Shown here: piece after piece, positions 31,000 to 39,915 of the stretch
Layout of the letters: every line of letters begins with the position of its first letter
How positions within the stretch are numbered: position 1 is the stretch's first letter
Assembly: GCA_910587405.1 (NCBI GenBank)
Contig: CAJUKS010000014.1
Coordinates: 1 to 49,319 of the forward strand
Direction of reading: 5' to 3'
DNA from: an uncultured Alphaproteobacteria bacterium
GTDB taxonomy: Bacteria > Pseudomonadota > Alphaproteobacteria > RF32 > CAG-239
DNA: 49,319 nucleotides
The notes under the pieces: generated by a model
Seen by the model: only the letters and a program-made list of their open reading frames with translations
The model's database searches: none
What the model was told of the DNA's origin: nothing
Translations under genes and position numbers: made by a program

Positions 31000-32226
31000 T
31001 CAGTCGGTCACGATCGCCTGAATACTGTTTTTCTCGCTGTGGGCATACGATTTGAATTTTGCCGTCACGGTGTGGGAAAAAAGGTATTCGCCGTAGCTTC
31101 CGTGCTGATCTTCTTGATGGGACAATGCCTTAAGGCTGCCGTCGTCTTTGATTTCGGCGTATTTGATACAGGGAAATTCGATGATGGCAAAACCGTCGTT
31201 GTAAAAGGCTTCGACATGCTGAAAAACCGTGGTGACGGTCCCGAAATTATAAGTCACCGTGTAAGGGCGTTCATAATACAGGGCGTCCACATATTTGTTA
31301 CGTGCCACCGTCTGAACATGGGTTGCCCCGTCATCAAAACCACCGCCTTCGCGAATCAGCGTCTTACCGTTAATTCTGACGGATGTCAGCGGCTGCATTG
31401 TCATTATTCCGTACATCAAAACTTCAAAAGTCAGGGTTTCCTGCTTTCCGCTGTTAAACGTTTGCCTGACTTTCAGCCAAGAGGTGTAGGAAGCGTGATT
31501 GCCCTGGTTGGACAGGTTTTTGATGCCCGAACCGACGAGAGCGCTTTTAACCACAAAGTCCTCGTTTTCGCTGCCGGCGCGCCGTTTCAGAATCACGGTT
31601 GCAGTGGCCTGGTAATCTTTGCCGTTAAAACAAACCGAAATCGAGTGGCGAAACAGCTTGCGCATAAAGACGCTGCCGTTTTCGGTTTCGCTTTTGAGAT
31701 CGCTCACTGTATAGCCATGATCGCGGATCTGCGGACTGAAGCGGAGATGCGCCATTTGGCCGGAAGTTTTGCCGTCGTTGTAAAACGCCGACTGGAAAGG
31801 CATGCGGTATTCGAGCGTAAAATTCCGGTAGCGTTGGCGGTAAATCATCAGAGAATCGGTAATCGTGACATTTCTTTCGCGGCGGCTTTGCACGGCCTGA
31901 TAATCAAGAGCCGATTGCGGAGTGCCGATGATAAAGTCATTGACCGTTACTTCGGTGTTTACGTTTTCGAGCGCTGCCTGAAGAGAAGTTTCGGTTCTGC
32001 GGATCGTTGCGGCTTCTGCCCATGAGCGGTAAGAAAAAACGGTTTGTGCTGTTGCCGACGAATCGATTTGCAAAGATTCCTGATCCCATCCGGTGCGGAA
32101 GTAGCTGTAATCGGGAAGCCCGGCGGGCGGAAAGTCCCAGTAGCCGTCGTCATCATGCGAACATGAAGCCGTCAGCAGCGCTGCCATGCAAAACAGAGCG
32201 GCCTGCCAGTAATTTTTTGTTCTCAT
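31000..32226 (-). CDS. Surface-type lipoprotein with duplicated domain (1)
   Basis: 408 residues. The signal peptide MRTKNYWQAALFCMAALLTA ends in a lipobox with Cys22, followed by SHDDDGYWDFPP. The acidic run directly after SC resembles the lipoprotein export signal of Bacteroidota. The mature part has two related halves: SYRSW...AFYNDGKTSGQMAHLRFS...LFRHSISVCF and YTSWL...AFYNDGFAIIEFPCIKYA...LFSHTVTAKF, probably two beta-rich domains. It is paralogous to 32447-33667. The ATG lacks an SD. Transcribed from a strong promoter at 32333-32360. Function unknown; a surface-exposed or adhesive role is inference. Confidence 0.8.
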   Translation of the reverse strand: MRTKNYWQAALFCMAALLTASCSHDDDGYWDFPPAGLPDYSYFRTGWDQESLQIDSSATAQTVFSYRSWAEAATIRRTETSLQAALENVNTEVTVNDFIIGTPQSALDYQAVQSRRERNVTITDSLMIYRQRYRNFTLEYRMPFQSAFYNDGKTSGQMAHLRFSPQIRDHGYTVSDLKSETENGSVFMRKLFRHSISVCFNGKDYQATATVILKRRAGSENEDFVVKSALVGSGIKNLSNQGNHASYTSWLKVRQTFNSGKQETLTFEVLMYGIMTMQPLTSVRINGKTLIREGGGFDDGATHVQTVARNKYVDALYYERPYTVTYNFGTVTTVFQHVEAFYNDGFAIIEFPCIKYAEIKDDGSLKALSHQEDQHGSYGEYLFSHTVTAKFKSYAHSEKNSIQAIVTD

Positions 32227-32332
32227 ATAAGTCGAATTTTTAGTTATTACTCGGTTTGCGGTAAAATTTTCTCCAATTGAAAATAATAAGCGTTGCTGAT
32301 AATCGGACAGAATAATTTTTTACCTGTCCTGT

Positions 32333-32360
32333 ATTATAACGGATTTACTTTTTTTGTCAA
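32333..32360 (-). promoter_or_regulatory. Strong sigma-70-type promoter of the lipoprotein gene
   Basis: On the minus strand TTGACA (32360-32355), 16 bases, TATAAT (32338-32333): both hexamers are consensus. The leader is about 100 nt. Confidence 0.85.
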
Positions 32361-32394
32361 ACGTATTTGTTTTTGGTCTAAAATGGGCGGCGAG

Positions 32395-32427
32395 CAAAAA
32401 AATACCGTTCCTGTGCAGGAACGGTAT
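32395..32427 (-). terminator. Rho-independent terminator of the 32447-33667 gene
   Basis: ATACCGTTCCTG and CAGGAACGGTAT form a 12-base stem followed on the minus strand by TTTTTTT. Confidence 0.9.
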
Positions 32428-32446
32428 CTTTTCAGCAAGTCAGAGT

Positions 32447-33667
32447 TTATTTTCTGACGACAACACTGGTTACAACTTCTCCTTCGGGACGCAGTTGATC
32501 AAACTCGGCAATGATATGATGCTTGAAGATATATACGTCATATTTTCCTTGTTCATCCTGCGAAGAGTTGTTGAAGCTAAACGTCGTTTGATCGGTTATT
32601 TTTCCGTATTTGAAAGTTGGAAATTCAAACGTGGAAATACCGTCGTCGTATGTTGCCACATCGTGAACAAGAGTGATATTTACCGAAAAATAATTGTAAC
32701 TTACGGTATATATCTGTTCCGAAACATACGAGGTGACAAACTGATCTTCCTCTTGGCGACTGTAGGTTTTTCCGTCACTGATTGTCCCATGAAGCATTTT
32801 CAGGTCATTTTTGTAACCCGAAATGGTAAGTTCATTTAACGTTTCGCTCATTACATAGGCATTCAATGTCAGGTCGTAACGCTTTTCTTCAACGCGGCCG
32901 TCGGACCAAGTCTGTTCGACAATCAACATTGAGAGAACGGCGTTATTTACCACGCTGGCACCGTCAGAAATTAAACGACTTTTGACAATATACGGCATGT
33001 TTGCGGGACCGATCATACGCAGTAAAGTAATGTTTGCTGCAACTTCGTAAACCTTCCCGTTAAAGGTAACTTCGATTATATGCCGATAAAGCTTTCTTGC
33101 ATATACATAATCGCCGTCATTTAACGTTTCGAGGTCAGTGAAACTTCCGCCTTTGTCAACGATATTCTCATACCGATGGTAGGGCATCGTCTGATTAGTC
33201 ACGCCGTCATCATAAACCGGCACCTGATAAACAAGCTCATAGTTAAATGAGAAATTGTCAAATGCCACCTGATAAACTAAAACCGAATCGATGACCGTCA
33301 CAAAACCGTCTTCGCGAACATCGCCTTCTTTATAGCTGATGCTGGTCTGCGGTTTTCCTGTTTTCCAGTTTTCGACTTCGATTTCTTCGTTCACCGTATT
33401 AAGAGTGTTGCAGAGAGTAACGGAGACTTTGTTCTCGAAAGCGGCGCGGGTTTGTCCCTTGACCACAATCCAGGATTCGTAGCTCAGTTTGGTACCTTCG
33501 GTTCCGGAAACCTCGTTGACGTCATTGCTGATGCCGGTTTCAAGAACTTCACTTTCGATCACTTCTGGCAGGAAAGGCTCGTCTTCCTTGCTGCAGGAGG
33601 TGAACACGCAGATAACGGTTACAAGGGCAGCTGCTGCCGTTGCGAACCAGAATTTGTTAGTTTTCAT
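32447..33667 (-). CDS. Surface-type lipoprotein with duplicated domain (2)
   Basis: 406 residues. The signal peptide MKTNKFWFATAAAALVTVIC runs to a lipobox with Cys25 (FTSC), followed by SKEDEPFLPE, again an acidic tract right after the Cys as in Bacteroidota surface lipoproteins. The body holds two related halves, seen in VPVYDDGVTNQTMPYHRYEN with YRHIIEVTFNG and in VATYDDGISTFEFPTFKYGK with FKHHIIAEFD. It is a diverged paralogue of the neighbouring lipoprotein. It has its own terminator before the neighbour's promoter, so the two are separate transcripts. No SD precedes the ATG. Confidence 0.8.
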   Translation of the reverse strand: MKTNKFWFATAAAALVTVICVFTSCSKEDEPFLPEVIESEVLETGISNDVNEVSGTEGTKLSYESWIVVKGQTRAAFENKVSVTLCNTLNTVNEEIEVENWKTGKPQTSISYKEGDVREDGFVTVIDSVLVYQVAFDNFSFNYELVYQVPVYDDGVTNQTMPYHRYENIVDKGGSFTDLETLNDGDYVYARKLYRHIIEVTFNGKVYEVAANITLLRMIGPANMPYIVKSRLISDGASVVNNAVLSMLIVEQTWSDGRVEEKRYDLTLNAYVMSETLNELTISGYKNDLKMLHGTISDGKTYSRQEEDQFVTSYVSEQIYTVSYNYFSVNITLVHDVATYDDGISTFEFPTFKYGKITDQTTFSFNNSSQDEQGKYDVYIFKHHIIAEFDQLRPEGEVVTSVVVRK

Positions 33668-34056
33668 AATACAAATGGTTTTAATTGTTGTTTAAATCTG
33701 TTTTCGGAAATATTTGATCGTCGGAAGCCTGAGCTTGAGACGGGGATGTCGAAACAGGATCGTACAACCGACCGTTATGATAAGGAACCACAGGGAGCCG
33801 TTTCTGGATTGTCCGGGAAACGCGGGTCTGTATTCTCTCCTTGAATAATAAAACGGAAATAGTTGTAGATAATAATTTGGTATAAAAGGTTTCCGTTTAA
33901 GGTCCGGTAGACCGTTTCCCCTTAAGCTTGTTTCAGGTTCGGGAGTGCGGGAAGAAAAACATCAATTCGTTTTTCTTCCCTTCCCGTATCAAGGGCCCCG
34001 CCCTTAAAGGGGATTGTGTCATCTGTCTCATCAACAGACCCGGGCGGGGGAGATTA
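33668..34056. other. Gene-free stretch with one terminator
   Basis: I see no gene. A 12-base stem with T-rich arms (33949-33980) ends the cysteine-rich gene to the right. The rest is presumably the leader of the 33667 lipoprotein gene, in which no good promoter is visible. Confidence 0.5.
33949..33980 (-). terminator. Hairpin after the cysteine-rich gene
   Basis: GGGAAGAAAAAC (33949-33960) pairs with GTTTTTCTTCCC (33969-33980). No separate T-run follows, but the T-rich arm itself could serve. Confidence 0.55.
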
Positions 34057-36201
34057 TCAACAACAGTCTTTGTTTTTGCCGCATTTGCTGTTCTGATAAC
34101 CGCACCAGGCAGTACCGTCTTGGTCAAATTTCGGATTTCCGTTCGAAATGGCCCTACCTTGGTCAGATTTGTAACGGCAGGATTTCCAGCTTCCGTTGGT
34201 TTTGTTCCAAGTTTGGGCCTGAACCACCGATCCTGTTTTGACGCGGAATCCGGCACAAGCGTTGGATTCTATCGCATGATCATTAGAACGGCTGCTGTAC
34301 ATATAGTAAGTTGCATTACACATCAACCAAATATTGTTTCCATCTTTCTCTTTGGGCCATCCTGCAACTGATCGGACAATATAATATTTGCCGCCGCATA
34401 ACATGACGTTGGTCCCGCTGCCGCGTGTATATAATTTGTTGGCAACAAAAGAGGCCGGATATTGGATTTTATTTAACGGATCCGTGTTACTGCCACCGTT
34501 ATTAAAGAATATTTCTCCGATTTCATAATCCACCTTGTGAGAAAAGAGAGAGGAACCGCTATAGAAATTCAGGTTGCCTCCTTTAACCTTGGCAGCGGCA
34601 GAGTTGGAAGAATATTCCGATTTTTCTGTATTCAGTGCCGAATATACGTTCAGTGTGTTGACAGTCAAAGTTCCGTTGACGATTGTAAGCGGACGTGTCA
34701 GTTTTGTTGAGTTTGCCGACATTTTGACATTCAGTCCGTAAAATTTGACGGCCTTTTTTGACGCCTCAGGAAAAGTGGAAGCACTGATCGTAATCGTTGG
34801 GGTGACGGTACAGGCAACTTTCATTGCTTTGGCACCATCAGAACTTCCGCTTGATAATTGAGCCGGAGAATAATATGTTAAAGCCGTGCTCTTACCCAAT
34901 TCACCTTTGACGGTGGTGGTTGAGACATTTTTGTTGTAAGCACTCCGGCAGCATGCTTTGTAAGGATAAGTGCACCGCGGTGCCGGATAGTCGGAAGTTT
35001 CGTAATACTGGCATACTTCTGTCATACTGGCACAACTCATATAAGTGCAGACTCTTTTGTAGACGGGAGTTGAACTGATTACAGAAGAACCGCTTACGGT
35101 GATGTTTCCGTAGACAATTGCCTGACTTGCTTTGCTTTGACTGCCGTTGGCATCAAGGAAATTTGTACCATCAAAAATGCCGTATGCCGAACTATATTCT
35201 TTGACATACATGTTAACGGCATCTTTGCAGGGAATCGGTTCGCAACCTGATCCGTCCGCTTTAGCCTTATATCCGGGTTCGTTACATTTTTTTATGCGGA
35301 AAAAGGTGTTAGCCGTTTGATCGTAAGGGCAAACTTCATAATCGCAATCAGAGTTTTTCAAATTTCCCTTTTGATCATACTCACATAACCGCGGTTTGGT
35401 ATACGAATTATAAGCCACATGGTCCAGATTCTTGGCTTTATAACGGTCGCAGCTGGCGCAGCTTTCGTAATGCATGATTGTATCAAAACAGGTTTCACGG
35501 CTGGCGTCACCGGTCAGAGGATAGCATCCGGCATCTGTTTTGGGAAAATTATTTGTGTTGCAACGGCAGAATTTATAATAAAGTTCTGTTGCGGCGGAAC
35601 CGGAATATTTCGTTGAACAGGGACCGTTTTTCTCAGCATTGTTATCACAATCTTTGGGGTCTTTGGGATAAATGCCGCGGTCGCATTGGCAGGACGAATA
35701 CTTGATTTCGGTGGTTATTTTGCCGCTTTTGCTGTCATAACCGGTTTGCATACACGAAGCGCCGGAAGCATAGGAGTTTTCGTATCCTTCTCCGGCATGT
35801 CCTTTCACCGTTTTGCATTCGCGGTCGGTGTATTTGTATTGCGACGAATCGCATTCGCATTTGTACTTGCTGCCGCAACGGCCTTTGTTGACCAACGGAT
35901 AGACGCAGGCATCGTAAGAGTATTCCTTGCCGCAGCAAATGACATAATTGCTGTTATATGGGCAATAGGCGGAAATTTGTTTGTGCGGATTGTCCTTGCA
36001 GGCGGTTGCCAAGACGGTATAGCCTTCCTTAATGCAAACGCTTCCGTCTGCATCAGGATCAATATAACTGCCGAATTCGCCGCCGCTGCCGCAGTCGGGA
36101 TCGCCGACGAAACAAACCTTGGCCGAAACGTTGCCGGCACTCCAAAGGCAGCCGCAGGCCAACAGCATGCACACCGCCCAAATTTTACCCGATATTTTCA
36201 T
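34057..36201 (-). CDS. Large cysteine-rich secreted protein
   Basis: 714 residues, not assigned to a family. A Sec signal peptide (MKISGKIWAVCMLLACGCLW then SAGNVSA) is followed by about 44 cysteines, dense in the first 400 residues (e.g. CGSKYKCECDSSQYKY, CQCDRGIYPKDPKDC, CASCDRY) and again at the end (GKNKDCC). Such spacing suggests many small disulfide-linked modules, requiring oxidative folding in the periplasm. The middle (about 420-600) is Ser/Thr-rich and cysteine-poor and may form a beta-helix (ITISASTF, LTVNTLNVYSALN). AAGGGGAAGGG precedes the ATG. Possible roles are surface adhesion or interaction with a host; neither is shown. Confidence 0.8.
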   Translation of the reverse strand: MKISGKIWAVCMLLACGCLWSAGNVSAKVCFVGDPDCGSGGEFGSYIDPDADGSVCIKEGYTVLATACKDNPHKQISAYCPYNSNYVICCGKEYSYDACVYPLVNKGRCGSKYKCECDSSQYKYTDRECKTVKGHAGEGYENSYASGASCMQTGYDSKSGKITTEIKYSSCQCDRGIYPKDPKDCDNNAEKNGPCSTKYSGSAATELYYKFCRCNTNNFPKTDAGCYPLTGDASRETCFDTIMHYESCASCDRYKAKNLDHVAYNSYTKPRLCEYDQKGNLKNSDCDYEVCPYDQTANTFFRIKKCNEPGYKAKADGSGCEPIPCKDAVNMYVKEYSSAYGIFDGTNFLDANGSQSKASQAIVYGNITVSGSSVISSTPVYKRVCTYMSCASMTEVCQYYETSDYPAPRCTYPYKACCRSAYNKNVSTTTVKGELGKSTALTYYSPAQLSSGSSDGAKAMKVACTVTPTITISASTFPEASKKAVKFYGLNVKMSANSTKLTRPLTIVNGTLTVNTLNVYSALNTEKSEYSSNSAAAKVKGGNLNFYSGSSLFSHKVDYEIGEIFFNNGGSNTDPLNKIQYPASFVANKLYTRGSGTNVMLCGGKYYIVRSVAGWPKEKDGNNIWLMCNATYYMYSSRSNDHAIESNACAGFRVKTGSVVQAQTWNKTNGSWKSCRYKSDQGRAISNGNPKFDQDGTAWCGYQNSKCGKNKDCC

Positions 36202-36562
36202 AACCCTTCCCCTTTATTACCTTGGTTGTTTGAGGTGATTGAAAATATTGTACGTTAAAATAAGAGGATTTTTTTCTTCGCTGAGCCTTGATTTTTGGTC
36301 TTGATTTCTGATGCAAAATAACGTACCTTTTTTTGCAACACCGCTAAAGGATAAAAACTTTAATAAAATCAACTTGTTATGTGTGAAATCATCCTTTGGA
36401 AAACGGTTGGCCGGCGTCGGAAAACGAATCCGGTACCAAACGGCCGGGATTGCAGCATCGACAGACGGCTTGGGCATAAAAACGAATTTGTCCTAAAAAC
36501 GAAATCGGCACCTTGCGGTACCGATTCGACAGACAGAAATGACATAACTGACGGATTTTAAA
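36202..36562. other. Gene-free stretch with the response-regulator terminator
   Basis: No convincing coding sequence on either strand. It holds the leader of the cysteine-rich gene on the left and a hairpin at 36503-36526 on the right. Confidence 0.5.
36498..36526 (-). terminator. Rho-independent terminator of the response regulator
   Basis: AATCGGCACC and GGTACCGATT pair around TTGC; on the minus strand TTCGTTTTT follows. Confidence 0.7.
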
Positions 36563-37183
36563 TCAGATCAAACCCATTTTTTGGGCGATGATCACCGCCT
36601 GAGTGCGGTTGGTGGCGCCGATCGCCCGCAACAGCGCATTGATGTGCAGTTTGACGGTGGCCTCGGATACGCCCATTTCATAGGCAATTTGTTTGTTTGA
36701 CATTCCTTTGGCAACCAGGCCCAAAACCTGAGACTGGCGGTTGGTCAGCATTTTGCCTTTGCCTTTTGCCGGGGTGTCGTCAAGATTTTTGCCCAGCATG
36801 ACCGGGGGAATATAGGTGCCGCCGTCCAGAATCAGTTTGAGCGCGTTGCTCAAAATTTTGGTTTCGGCCCGTTTGGTTATGTAGCCGCTGGCGCCTTTTT
36901 CGAGGCTTTCACGAATATTATGGATATTTTCAGATGCCGAAATCACCACCAGCCGGGCGTCGCCGGCCTTGGCGCGGATTGCGTCAAAACCTTTTTCCCA
37001 GGCCATGTCCTGCATATCGAGATCGATGATAATGAGGTCAAACTTGTGTTCGGTATCAAGAATTTTCAGAGCCTGTGCAAAATTAGAAGCCTGCAAAATT
37101 GTGGCCGAACTGTCCAGCTGCTCAATCAGCAAACCGAGCCCGTCACGAAACAGTGCATGCTCATCCGCGATTAAAACTTTCAT
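36563..37183 (-). CDS. LuxR/NarL-type response regulator
   Basis: 206 residues from the ATG at 37183, preceded by TTGGAG; an upstream ATG in frame at 37210 lacks an SD. The receiver domain starts MKVLIADEHALFRDGLGLLI, with the phosphorylatable Asp at about 54 (LIIIDLDM) and acidic residues at 7-8. The conserved Thr/Ser position reads VVISASEN and the Lys is in GYITKRAE. The C-terminal LuxR helix-turn-helix is LTNRQSQVLGLVAKGMSNKQ then IAYEMGVSEATVKLHINALL. No sensor kinase lies nearby, so it is an orphan regulator; its targets are unknown. Confidence 0.93.
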   Translation of the reverse strand: MKVLIADEHALFRDGLGLLIEQLDSSATILQASNFAQALKILDTEHKFDLIIIDLDMQDMAWEKGFDAIRAKAGDARLVVISASENIHNIRESLEKGASGYITKRAETKILSNALKLILDGGTYIPPVMLGKNLDDTPAKGKGKMLTNRQSQVLGLVAKGMSNKQIAYEMGVSEATVKLHINALLRAIGATNRTQAVIIAQKMGLI

Positions 37184-37321
37184 ATAACTTTCTCCAACTG
37201 CGCAATTCACCTCCTCAACCGTGTTGCGGTCAATTGCATTAATGTAAAACTTTGAGACAGCATCAATTTAGTTTTATATAATCAGTGCGATTTACATTTA
37301 AAGAGGACGCATTCGTCTTTT

Positions 37322-37777
37322 TTAGGAGAGAATTTTATATTCGACTCCGGCTTCCTTAAACATCTGTTCTGAATAAACCAGCTTGTCGCGCCATCCGCCG
37401 GCAGGTGCGTTTGCATCGTCGGCGAGACGGTTTGTTACCACCATTTTAATGCCGGCCTGAATAATGGCCCGTGCGCAATCGGTGCAGGGCGGGTGGGTTG
37501 CATAGAGGACGCAGCCCTTCAAACTGGTTCCGGTCAGGCAGGCATTGTATACGGCGTTTCTTTCCGCATGCTCAAAAAAATCGTATTTGGTCGGACGTTC
37601 CATCCGTTCCGGAATATCATCATTGACGCCGCGTACCAGCCCGTTGTATCCGGTTGCCCGGATTTCGCGATCGGGTCCAACCACGATTGCACCGGTTTTG
37701 GTGTTGGGATCCTTGGACCAGCTTGCGATCAGTTTTGCCACTTCCATAAAGCGGTAATGCCATTTTTCCGAAAACAT
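37322..37777 (-). CDS. Cytidine/deoxycytidylate deaminase family protein
   Basis: 151 residues from the ATG at 37777, preceded by GGGAGAGG. The zinc site is visible: FFEHAERNAVYNACLTG (HAE) and THPPCTDCARAIIQAG (PCxxC). SWSKDPNTKTGAIVVGPD and the insert GYNGLVRGVNDDIPERMERP identify the dCMP-deaminase/ComEB branch, which converts dCMP to dUMP for thymidylate synthesis. Together with the two Dcd-like genes it makes a third deoxycytidine-related gene in the window, although in a different unit. Confidence 0.88.
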   Translation of the reverse strand: MFSEKWHYRFMEVAKLIASWSKDPNTKTGAIVVGPDREIRATGYNGLVRGVNDDIPERMERPTKYDFFEHAERNAVYNACLTGTSLKGCVLYATHPPCTDCARAIIQAGIKMVVTNRLADDANAPAGGWRDKLVYSEQMFKEAGVEYKILS

Positions 37778-37942
37778 AAACCTCTCCCTATTGATAATAT
37801 TCTGCTCTATTGTAACCGGATGGCGGCGGTTTGCAATTATTTTTTGCGGATTCTGCAATGTTATCCCACGCATACACTTGACAAACGGGTGAAAATGGTC
37901 AAAGTTAAAGGCAGTTTTGATAATTTAATTTAGGAGAAAAAA

Positions 37943-39220
37943 ATGAGTGCTATTGTTGATATTCATGCCCGTGAAATTTTAGATTCCCGCGGCAATCCGA
38001 CGGTGGAAGCCGAAGTGGTTCTGCAAAGCGGCGCTTTCGGACGCGCTGCGGTTCCGAGCGGTGCCTCGACCGGCGTGCACGAAGCCGTAGAACTCCGTGA
38101 CGGCAACAAAAAACGTTACGGCGGTAAAGGCGTGTTGAAAGCCGTAGAAAATGTCAACGACAAAATCTATGACGCTCTGGCCGGTTTGGAAGCCGAAGAC
38201 CAGATCGAAATCGACCAGACCATGATTGATCTCGATGGCACCGAAAACAAAGGCAAACTCGGCGCCAACGCCATTTTGGCTGTTTCGCTGGCGGTTGCCA
38301 AAGCTCAGGCTGAAGAAGCCGGTCTTCCGCTCTATCGTTATTTGGGCGGCACCATGGCCCGCACTCTGCCGGTTCCGATGATGAACATCGTTAACGGCGG
38401 CCAGCATGCCGACAACCCGATCGATATTCAGGAATTCATGATTATGCCGGTCGGTGCCGACTCGATTAAGGAAGCCATTCGCTGGGGTGCCGAAATTTTC
38501 CATACCCTTAAAAAGAATCTCAAGGCTGCCGGTCACAACACCAACGTCGGTGACGAAGGCGGTTTTGCACCGAATCTGAAATCGGCCGAAGAAGCTTTGA
38601 CCTTTATTGTCGAATCGATCAAAGATGCCGGTTACAAACCGGGCGAAGACGTTGTTCTGGCGATTGATGCCGCTTCTTCCGAATTCTACAAAGACGGCAA
38701 ATATGAAATGACCGGCGAAGGCAAATCTTATACCAACGCCGAAATGGTTGCCTTCTATAAAGATCTGTGCGAAAGATTCCCGATCTTCTCGATCGAAGAC
38801 GGTATGGCCGAAGATGATTGGGAAGGTTGGAAACTGTTGACCGAAGCGATCGGCGACAAAGTTCAGCTGGTCGGCGACGATCTGTTCGTAACCAACCCGA
38901 AACGTCTGGCAATGGGTATTGAAAAAGGCGTTGCCAACTCGATTTTGGTCAAAGTCAACCAAATCGGTTCACTGAGCGAAACTCTGAAAGCGGTTGACCT
39001 GGCTCAGCGCAACAAATACACTGCCGTCTTGTCTCACCGTTCGGGCGAAACCGAAGACACCACGATTGCCGATATCGCGGTTGCCACCAACTGCGGTCAG
39101 ATCAAGACCGGTTCGATGTCGAGAACCGACCGTATGGCCAAATACAACCAGTTGATTCGTATTGAAGAAGAACTGGGCGACGTTGCCGTATTTGCCGGAA
39201 AATCGATCCTGAAAAAATAA
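37943..39220 (+). CDS. eno: Enolase
   Basis: Converts 2-phosphoglycerate to phosphoenolpyruvate in glycolysis. The 425 residues have SRGNPTVEAEV, the catalytic GDEGGFAPN loop, the metal ligands in LAIDAASSEF, FSIEDGMAEDDW and LVGDDLFVTN, and the signature SILVKVNQIGSLSET. GGAG precedes the ATG. It stands alone between opposite-strand genes and has its own terminator. Confidence 0.98.
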   Translation: MSAIVDIHAREILDSRGNPTVEAEVVLQSGAFGRAAVPSGASTGVHEAVELRDGNKKRYGGKGVLKAVENVNDKIYDALAGLEAEDQIEIDQTMIDLDGTENKGKLGANAILAVSLAVAKAQAEEAGLPLYRYLGGTMARTLPVPMMNIVNGGQHADNPIDIQEFMIMPVGADSIKEAIRWGAEIFHTLKKNLKAAGHNTNVGDEGGFAPNLKSAEEALTFIVESIKDAGYKPGEDVVLAIDAASSEFYKDGKYEMTGEGKSYTNAEMVAFYKDLCERFPIFSIEDGMAEDDWEGWKLLTEAIGDKVQLVGDDLFVTNPKRLAMGIEKGVANSILVKVNQIGSLSETLKAVDLAQRNKYTAVLSHRSGETEDTTIADIAVATNCGQIKTGSMSRTDRMAKYNQLIRIEEELGDVAVFAGKSILKK

Positions 39221-39237
39221 TTTTCGGTAAGAGCATA

Positions 39238-39272
39238 AAAATCCCGCATTGCTTGCAATGCGGGATTTTTCT
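39238..39272 (+). terminator. Rho-independent terminator after eno
   Basis: AAAATCCCGCATTGC pairs with GCAATGCGGGATTTT; TTCTTTT follows. Confidence 0.93.
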
Positions 39273-39292
39273 TTTCCACCTGCAGCGACAAC

Positions 39293-39334
39293 AAAAAAAA
39301 GCGGTCGAATTTCTCCGACGCGCTTTTTTTAATA
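39293..39334 (-). terminator. Terminator of the 39354-39785 gene
   Basis: AAAAAGCG-GTCG pairs with CGAC-GCGCTTTTT around an AT-rich loop. On the minus strand a long T-run follows, just downstream of the opposite-strand gene; it can also back up the eno terminator. Confidence 0.7.
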
Positions 39335-39353
39335 AAAATTAAAATGACTTCAT

Positions 39354-39785
39354 TTATTTGCCGATCGCTGCCCGCGAAACGTAATAGCTTCCTTTGTCCT
39401 GCTTCAGCGTATGACCGGAAGAAGCGTTAACCGCGGGAGCATAGAACTTGTCGCCGCCCGCCGTCCAGTAAACCGTTCCCGCCGGCAGGAAATCGGCGTT
39501 GATGCCGTTTTCGCGCAAGACTTGCACGGTCTGGTTAATTTCCTCCCGGTGTGACACCCACAGTTCAAACTCTTTTTTCAAAGACAGATAGCCGCAGTGC
39601 CCGTCGGCAAAAGTCAGATTTTCACATTCCCGTTCCGCGCCGCTATACGTCATGCGAATTTGATTTTTCAAACTCATCAGCGTATTTTCAACGACGACGG
39701 CAATAACTTTTTCGCCTTTCAGCAATTCGTTCGTCACCGTGCCGTTAAGATAAAGCAACGGACAGGATAATAAAATTTTTTCCAT
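39354..39785 (-). CDS. Hypothetical protein, paralogue of 29922-30353
   Basis: 143 residues, not recognised, starting at the ATG ending at 39785 without an SD. It is similar along its whole length to the protein at 29922-30353 (LYLNGTVTNELLKGEKVIAV, SLKNQIRMTYSGAERECENL, VLRENGINADFLPAGTVYWT, YYVSRAAIGK). No export signal. Dispersed copies without conserved neighbours suggest a small mobile or expanding family. An AGTCAA (TTGACT on the minus strand) lies about 60 bases upstream, as in the paralogue, but no good -10 element is visible. Confidence 0.75.
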   Translation of the reverse strand: MEKILLSCPLLYLNGTVTNELLKGEKVIAVVVENTLMSLKNQIRMTYSGAERECENLTFADGHCGYLSLKKEFELWVSHREEINQTVQVLRENGINADFLPAGTVYWTAGGDKFYAPAVNASSGHTLKQDKGSYYVSRAAIGK

Positions 39786-39915
39786 ATAATTAAGCTTAAT
39801 AATTATTTCACATACCGTCACTTTGTCATCTTTTGGGACAAAAGTCAATTTTTTTCTAAAGCCGTGGCGGCAGGTGTGACAAATACCTCTTATGGGCAAA
39901 AAACGGGTCACCGAT

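Noticed and set aside
30982..32025. 347-codon plus-strand frame opposite the first lipoprotein
   Set aside because: The minus strand has a lipobox, a consensus promoter and a terminator; the plus frame has none.
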